A stretch of 10,696 nucleotides of DNA from DRPN01 sp964383915 (GTDB taxonomy: Bacteria > Bacteroidota > Bacteroidia > Bacteroidales > VadinHA17), in NCBI GenBank assembly GCA_964383915.1, contig CAYLJE010000087.1, positions 1-10,696 of the forward strand, written 5' to 3'. Under the pieces are notes generated by a model. That model was not told the origin of the DNA. It made no database searches and saw only the letters and a list, made by a program, of their open reading frames with translations. The position numbers and the translations under genes were made by a program. Below, piece after piece: positions 7,910 through 10,696 of the stretch. The first letter of the stretch is position 1, and each line of letters opens with the position of its first letter.

Positions 7910-8551
7910 ATGAATTGGACCCTATACTTTTCTCTGATACTCGCCGCTTATCTGATCGGATCCATTCCTACCTCGATCTGGATAGGGAAGATATTTTTCC
8001 ACCTGGATATTCGTAAACATGGCAGCGGAAATGCAGGAGCTGCCAACTCTATCCGTATATTGGGGTGGAAAGCCGGTATTCCCGTTCTTTTATTTGATAT
8101 ATTCAAGGGCTGGCTGGCAGTAATGCTGGCTCATTATTCCCAACTTCTTCCCGAGCCTTCCGAGTCTTTTATGACCTATCAGCTATTCCTGGGGACCGCT
8201 GCCGCACTGGGACATATTTTCCCTGTTTACGCACATTTCCGGGGTGGAAAAGGAGTTGCTACTTTCCTTGGCGTGGCACTCGCTATTGCCCCCTATCCTA
8301 CCCTTCTTAGCATTGGCGTTTTCATACTTGTACTATTTCTTTCAAATTATGTATCACTCAGCTCTATGTCAGCAGGTGTCATGTTTCCCATATCTGTTAT
8401 TTTTATCTTCAGAACAACTTATGTATCCCTGATTATTTTTTCAATCCTGATTGCTTTGCTACTAATTTATACACACCGTACGAATATCAAAAGGATACTG
8501 CATGGAGAAGAATCCAAAGCCATTGACCTGTTCCACAAAAAAACAAACTAA
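7910..8551 (+). CDS. plsY: Acyl-phosphate:glycerol-3-phosphate acyltransferase PlsY
   Basis: Integral membrane enzyme that transfers an acyl group from acyl-phosphate to sn-glycerol-3-phosphate, giving lysophosphatidate, the first committed step of phospholipid synthesis. The protein is 213 residues, typical for PlsY, and mostly hydrophobic with several membrane segments (about 3-26, 53-74, 93-107, 120-145, 153-188). All three family motifs are present. Motif 1 is SGNAGAANSIR at 39-49. Motif 2 is GHIFPVYAHFRGGKGVAT at 101-118, the phosphate/glycerol-3-phosphate site. Motif 3 is HRTNIKRILHGEE at 189-201. Motif 1 has Ala where the family usually has Thr (SGNxGATN), a small departure. The ATG at 7910 begins MNWTLYFSLILAAYLIGSIPTS, the usual PlsY N-terminus. 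It lies downstream of the mdh hairpin and converges with mscS, so it is probably transcribed alone. Confidence 0.96.
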   Translation: MNWTLYFSLILAAYLIGSIPTSIWIGKIFFHLDIRKHGSGNAGAANSIRILGWKAGIPVLLFDIFKGWLAVMLAHYSQLLPEPSESFMTYQLFLGTAAALGHIFPVYAHFRGGKGVATFLGVALAIAPYPTLLSIGVFILVLFLSNYVSLSSMSAGVMFPISVIFIFRTTYVSLIIFSILIALLLIYTHRTNIKRILHGEESKAIDLFHKKTN

Positions 8552-8656
8552 CAACAGGATAAGTCTCATAGTAAATGCCAATCATTACATCCGCCAACCT
8601 GTAAAAAAAGACGATGCAAGATAGATTCTGACAAACATTCCGGGATGGAACGGAAA

Positions 8657-9502
8657 CTAAACCGGATTACCACCCCCCGTCTGTTTGAGATAGACATCCT
8701 GTTGCGGGAAAGGTATCTGAATTCCATTTTCTCTGAATTTCCGGTCAATACAGAAACGCAAGTCACTCTTAATCCATTCCACCCTAAAACCGTGTTCTGA
8801 AAAAAAGAAAAGTTTAAAATCCAGTGAGGAATCGCCAAAATTTTCAAATCTCACTTTAGGTTTTACTTTTTTTGAGATCTTTGGATGCACCAGGGCACAG
8901 GAAATTAACAGTTCCTCTACTTTTTTCACATCCGAGCCGTAGGCCACCCCGACAGACACAAAAAACCGGGTTTGCTCATCTATGGTACTCCAATTGATCA
9001 CATTCCCTTCAATAAACTTAGAGTTTGGAATGATCATAATAATATTATCACGTGTCATGATCCTCGTGGTTCTGACCCCAATATCCAGTACCCTTCCGAC
9101 AAATTCATCAAGTTCTACAATATCATCTACTCTGATAATCCCTTCAAACAACAGAAAAACGCCGGAAAGGATATCTTTAAAAATCTGTTGTAATCCCATA
9201 CCAACACCTACCAATAAAGCAGCAGAACTGGCAATCAGGAAAGTAAGCTTAATGCCTATTGACTGTAAGACCATTGATATTGAGAAGACCCACAGGATAT
9301 ATTTTAGAAAAGTAAATAACGTATAACGGAAGCTATGGTCAACCTTGGTTAATCTTCCGGATTTCAGGATAAGTTTTTTAAGCAACCGAAGAACAAGCCA
9401 CGTAACAGCGAGAATAATCAATACCTCGATAAGGCTGTAAACAGTGATATTCAGATGTCCTGAGGAAACCAGCGTTTTTCCAAATATTTTTTCCAGGCCC
9501 AT
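8657..9502 (-). CDS. mscS: Small-conductance mechanosensitive channel, MscS family
   Basis: Inner-membrane channel that opens under membrane tension to release solutes during hypo-osmotic shock. The protein is 281 residues, about the length of E. coli MscS. Three membrane segments are visible at about 21-45, 62-82 and 86-118. The third is the pore helix with small residues (ASSAALLVGVGMGLQQIFKDILSG at 91-114), as expected for MscS. The cytoplasmic beta domain follows with GIIRVDDIVELDEFVGRVLDIGVRTTRI and the conserved IIPNSKFIEGNVINWS at 157-172. The alpha/beta C-terminal domain ends with GIQIPFPQQDVYL at 260-272, a family hallmark. No extra N-terminal domain or nucleotide-binding domain is seen. 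The gene starts 21 bases after the diadenylate cyclase stop on the same strand, so the two are probably co-transcribed. No clear terminator was found between this gene and plsY. Confidence 0.93.
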   Translation of the reverse strand: MGLEKIFGKTLVSSGHLNITVYSLIEVLIILAVTWLVLRLLKKLILKSGRLTKVDHSFRYTLFTFLKYILWVFSISMVLQSIGIKLTFLIASSAALLVGVGMGLQQIFKDILSGVFLLFEGIIRVDDIVELDEFVGRVLDIGVRTTRIMTRDNIIMIIPNSKFIEGNVINWSTIDEQTRFFVSVGVAYGSDVKKVEELLISCALVHPKISKKVKPKVRFENFGDSSLDFKLFFFSEHGFRVEWIKSDLRFCIDRKFRENGIQIPFPQQDVYLKQTGGGNPV

Positions 9503-9523
9503 ATTAACTATTAGATTCTGAGT

Positions 9524-10300
9524 TTATAATAGTAATTTTTTCAATGCATCTCTGAGTTTCTCAGGAGAAAAATTAAAGTGTATTTCCGCATCATAGGCCA
9601 GAGAAATTTCGCCGGTTTCTTCTGAAACAACGATCACAACGGCATCGGTTTTTTCAGCCAGGCCCAGAGCTGCCCGATGGCGCATTCCATATTTAGCCGG
9701 GAGAAAAATATTCTCTGTAACCGGCGAGACACATCTGGCCGCTTCAATCTTATTATGCTGAATGATCACAGCACCGTCATGCAACGGATTATTTTTAAAG
9801 AATATCGATTCAAGTAAACGCGAGTTGATATTGGCATGGATCAGGTCACCCGTTCCGATCACTGTTTCCAGGCCTCCTTCACGGGAAATGGCAATGAGTG
9901 CTCCTGTCAGTGTCGAAGACAGGTTTTTTACCGCATTCATAATCTCCCGCAATGACTCAACCGTCATTGTTTTCTCCCCGGGGGTAGTCCAGCCGGAAAA
10001 CTTAAACAAGTGGGCCTTGGCATATTTACTTCCCAGTAATAGAAGAAAACGCCGGATTTCCTGTTGGAAGACAACAATCAGTGCAATCACTCCCACCCCG
10101 ATAATCTGTCCCAATATCGAAGCCATCATCTCCATATGCAGGGCACGAACTGCCAGCCAGAAAATATACACCAGAAATATCCCAACGAAGATATCCATCG
10201 CCACTGTTCCTCTGATCAGGCGATAAGTTTCAAACAATAGCAAAGCCAGCAAAAGAATATCCAGGATATCCCAAAAACGTAACGTAATAAATGCAATCAT
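9524..10300 (-). CDS. dacA: Membrane-bound diadenylate cyclase, CdaA/DacA type
   Basis: Condenses two ATP into cyclic di-AMP, a second messenger that controls potassium and osmolyte balance and cell-wall physiology. From the ATG at 10300 the protein is 258 residues. Three N-terminal membrane helices (about 12-26, 34-53 and 60-80) end in FQQEIRRFLLLLG. The DAC catalytic domain follows, with GTGDLIHANINSRLLESIF, the DGA motif in NPLHDGAVII (DGA at 175-177) and the RHR motif in GMRHRAALGL (RHR at 207-209). Both active-site motifs are intact. An in-frame TTG at 10315 would add five residues (MYIYG), but the ATG gives the usual CdaA beginning just before FWDILDILLL, so I chose it; an in-frame TGA lies shortly upstream. 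mscS follows after 21 bases. No cdaR/ybbR or glmM neighbour is seen, unlike the Firmicutes arrangement. Confidence 0.95.
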   Translation of the reverse strand: MIAFITLRFWDILDILLLALLLFETYRLIRGTVAMDIFVGIFLVYIFWLAVRALHMEMMASILGQIIGVGVIALIVVFQQEIRRFLLLLGSKYAKAHLFKFSGWTTPGEKTMTVESLREIMNAVKNLSSTLTGALIAISREGGLETVIGTGDLIHANINSRLLESIFFKNNPLHDGAVIIQHNKIEAARCVSPVTENIFLPAKYGMRHRAALGLAEKTDAVVIVVSEETGEISLAYDAEIHFNFSPEKLRDALKKLLL

Positions 10301-10420
10301 CCCGTAAATATACAAAGGCTCACTGAAAAAATATCATTTTTAAAGAAAAGGCAAGTGAAATACTGCTGTAAAAACATAACATCATAACCTGCCACACAGA
10401 AAATGCAACTTTCTCCCTGA

Positions 10421-10432
10421 ATGCCATGGCAT
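10421..10432. repeat. 12-bp perfect palindrome upstream of dacA
   Basis: ATGCCATGGCAT reads the same on both strands. It lies in the 218-base region between the upstream minus-strand gene fragment and dacA, about 120 bases before the dacA ATG, in a part otherwise without a recognisable feature. It could be an operator for a regulator of dacA-mscS, but a single palindrome of this size can also occur by chance. I saw no clear TAnnTTTG promoter on the minus strand in this region. Confidence 0.3.
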
Positions 10433-10518
10433 ATCTTATAAGGGCCAGGATATTTTAACCCAAGTTGAAAATACATAAGTGTAAAGTATTCATCTTTAGC
10501 AGTGTATATTTTTAAAAT

Positions 10519-10696
10519 TTACAATTGGGTCACTACATTTAATTTTTTGATATAAGGTCTATGCCTCCAGCCAAGTGCCTCATATATTTGTACTGCTTCT
10601 TTATTAGGACGGGCACATACTCTGGCATAAATCTTTTTGTCTTTTTTATGAATTTTTGATCCGGAATTTTCAACTCGGATTAAGTTTTGATTTATT
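10519..10696 (-). CDS. C-terminal fragment of an unidentified protein, possibly a GNAT-family acetyltransferase
   Basis: On the minus strand a frame is open from the window edge to a TAA at 10521-10519, giving 58 codons with no start codon, so the gene begins outside the window. The visible protein includes KKIYARVCARPNKEAVQIYE followed by ALGWRHRPYIKKL. The run of a basic strand, then Asn, Ala, (I)YE, LGW resembles the end of GNAT N-acetyltransferases, where NxxAxxLYEKLGF closes the acetyl-CoA fold. The composition looks like real protein rather than intergenic translation. It lies upstream of dacA on the same strand, 218 bases away, so it may or may not belong to the same transcript. The fragment is too short to name a substrate. 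Confidence 0.55.
   Translation of the reverse strand, partial: INQNLIRVENSGSKIHKKDKKIYARVCARPNKEAVQIYEALGWRHRPYIKKLNVVTQL

Noticed and set aside
8552..8656. Terminator between convergent plsY and mscS
   Set aside because: A run of seven A (T on the minus strand) is present near 8603-8609, but I could not find a convincing stem next to it on either strand.
10301..10315. TTG start for dacA giving five extra residues
   Set aside because: An ATG five codons later gives the standard CdaA N-terminus, and the extra MYIYG has no support.
1..10696. CRISPR arrays, defence genes, prophage or transposon genes
   Set aside because: All substantial frames are explained by housekeeping enzymes and membrane proteins. 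No regularly spaced repeats, transposase motifs or tRNA-like cloverleafs were seen.

Overview
The window reads as ordinary housekeeping chromosome from an uncultured member of the Bacteroidota, probably class Bacteroidia. The evidence is the look of the proteins, AT-rich leaders with no clear Shine-Dalgarno sequence in front of the starts I inspected, and one good match to the Bacteroidota -7 promoter element (TAnnTTTG). No marker gene is present, so the assignment is an inference. A run of exactly 100 N (6568-6667) shows that this is a scaffolded draft or metagenome assembly.

Bases 1-7775 hold four enzymes of the PEP/pyruvate/malate/oxaloacetate/citrate node. They are a 5'-truncated pyruvate, phosphate dikinase (+), a eukaryote-like type I citrate synthase (-), a malic enzyme fused to a degenerate phosphotransacetylase domain (+, 3' end lost in the N gap), and an LDH-like malate dehydrogenase (+). 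The dikinase and citrate synthase genes converge on a perfect hairpin with an A-tract and a T-tract, a shared bidirectional terminator. The citrate synthase and malic enzyme genes diverge from a 243-base AT-rich region carrying a perfect 12-bp inverted repeat and a promoter candidate. Together the enzymes would interconvert pyruvate and PEP, decarboxylate malate to pyruvate, interconvert malate and oxaloacetate, and pass oxaloacetate to citrate.

Bases 7776-8551 hold a terminator-like hairpin after mdh and then plsY, the acyl-phosphate-dependent glycerol-3-phosphate acyltransferase of phospholipid synthesis.

Bases 8657-10300 hold a two-gene minus-strand unit: a membrane-bound diadenylate cyclase (CdaA/DacA type) followed 21 bases later by an MscS-family mechanosensitive channel. 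Cyclic di-AMP is known to control potassium and osmolyte balance in other bacteria, so this pair is the most suggestive arrangement here. The last ~180 bases hold the C-terminal end of another minus-strand gene, resembling the end of a GNAT acetyltransferase, which runs off the window.

I found no CRISPR array, mobile element, RNA gene, phage gene or obviously novel system. The findings are modest and mostly concern gene pairing, regulatory structure and assembly quality.
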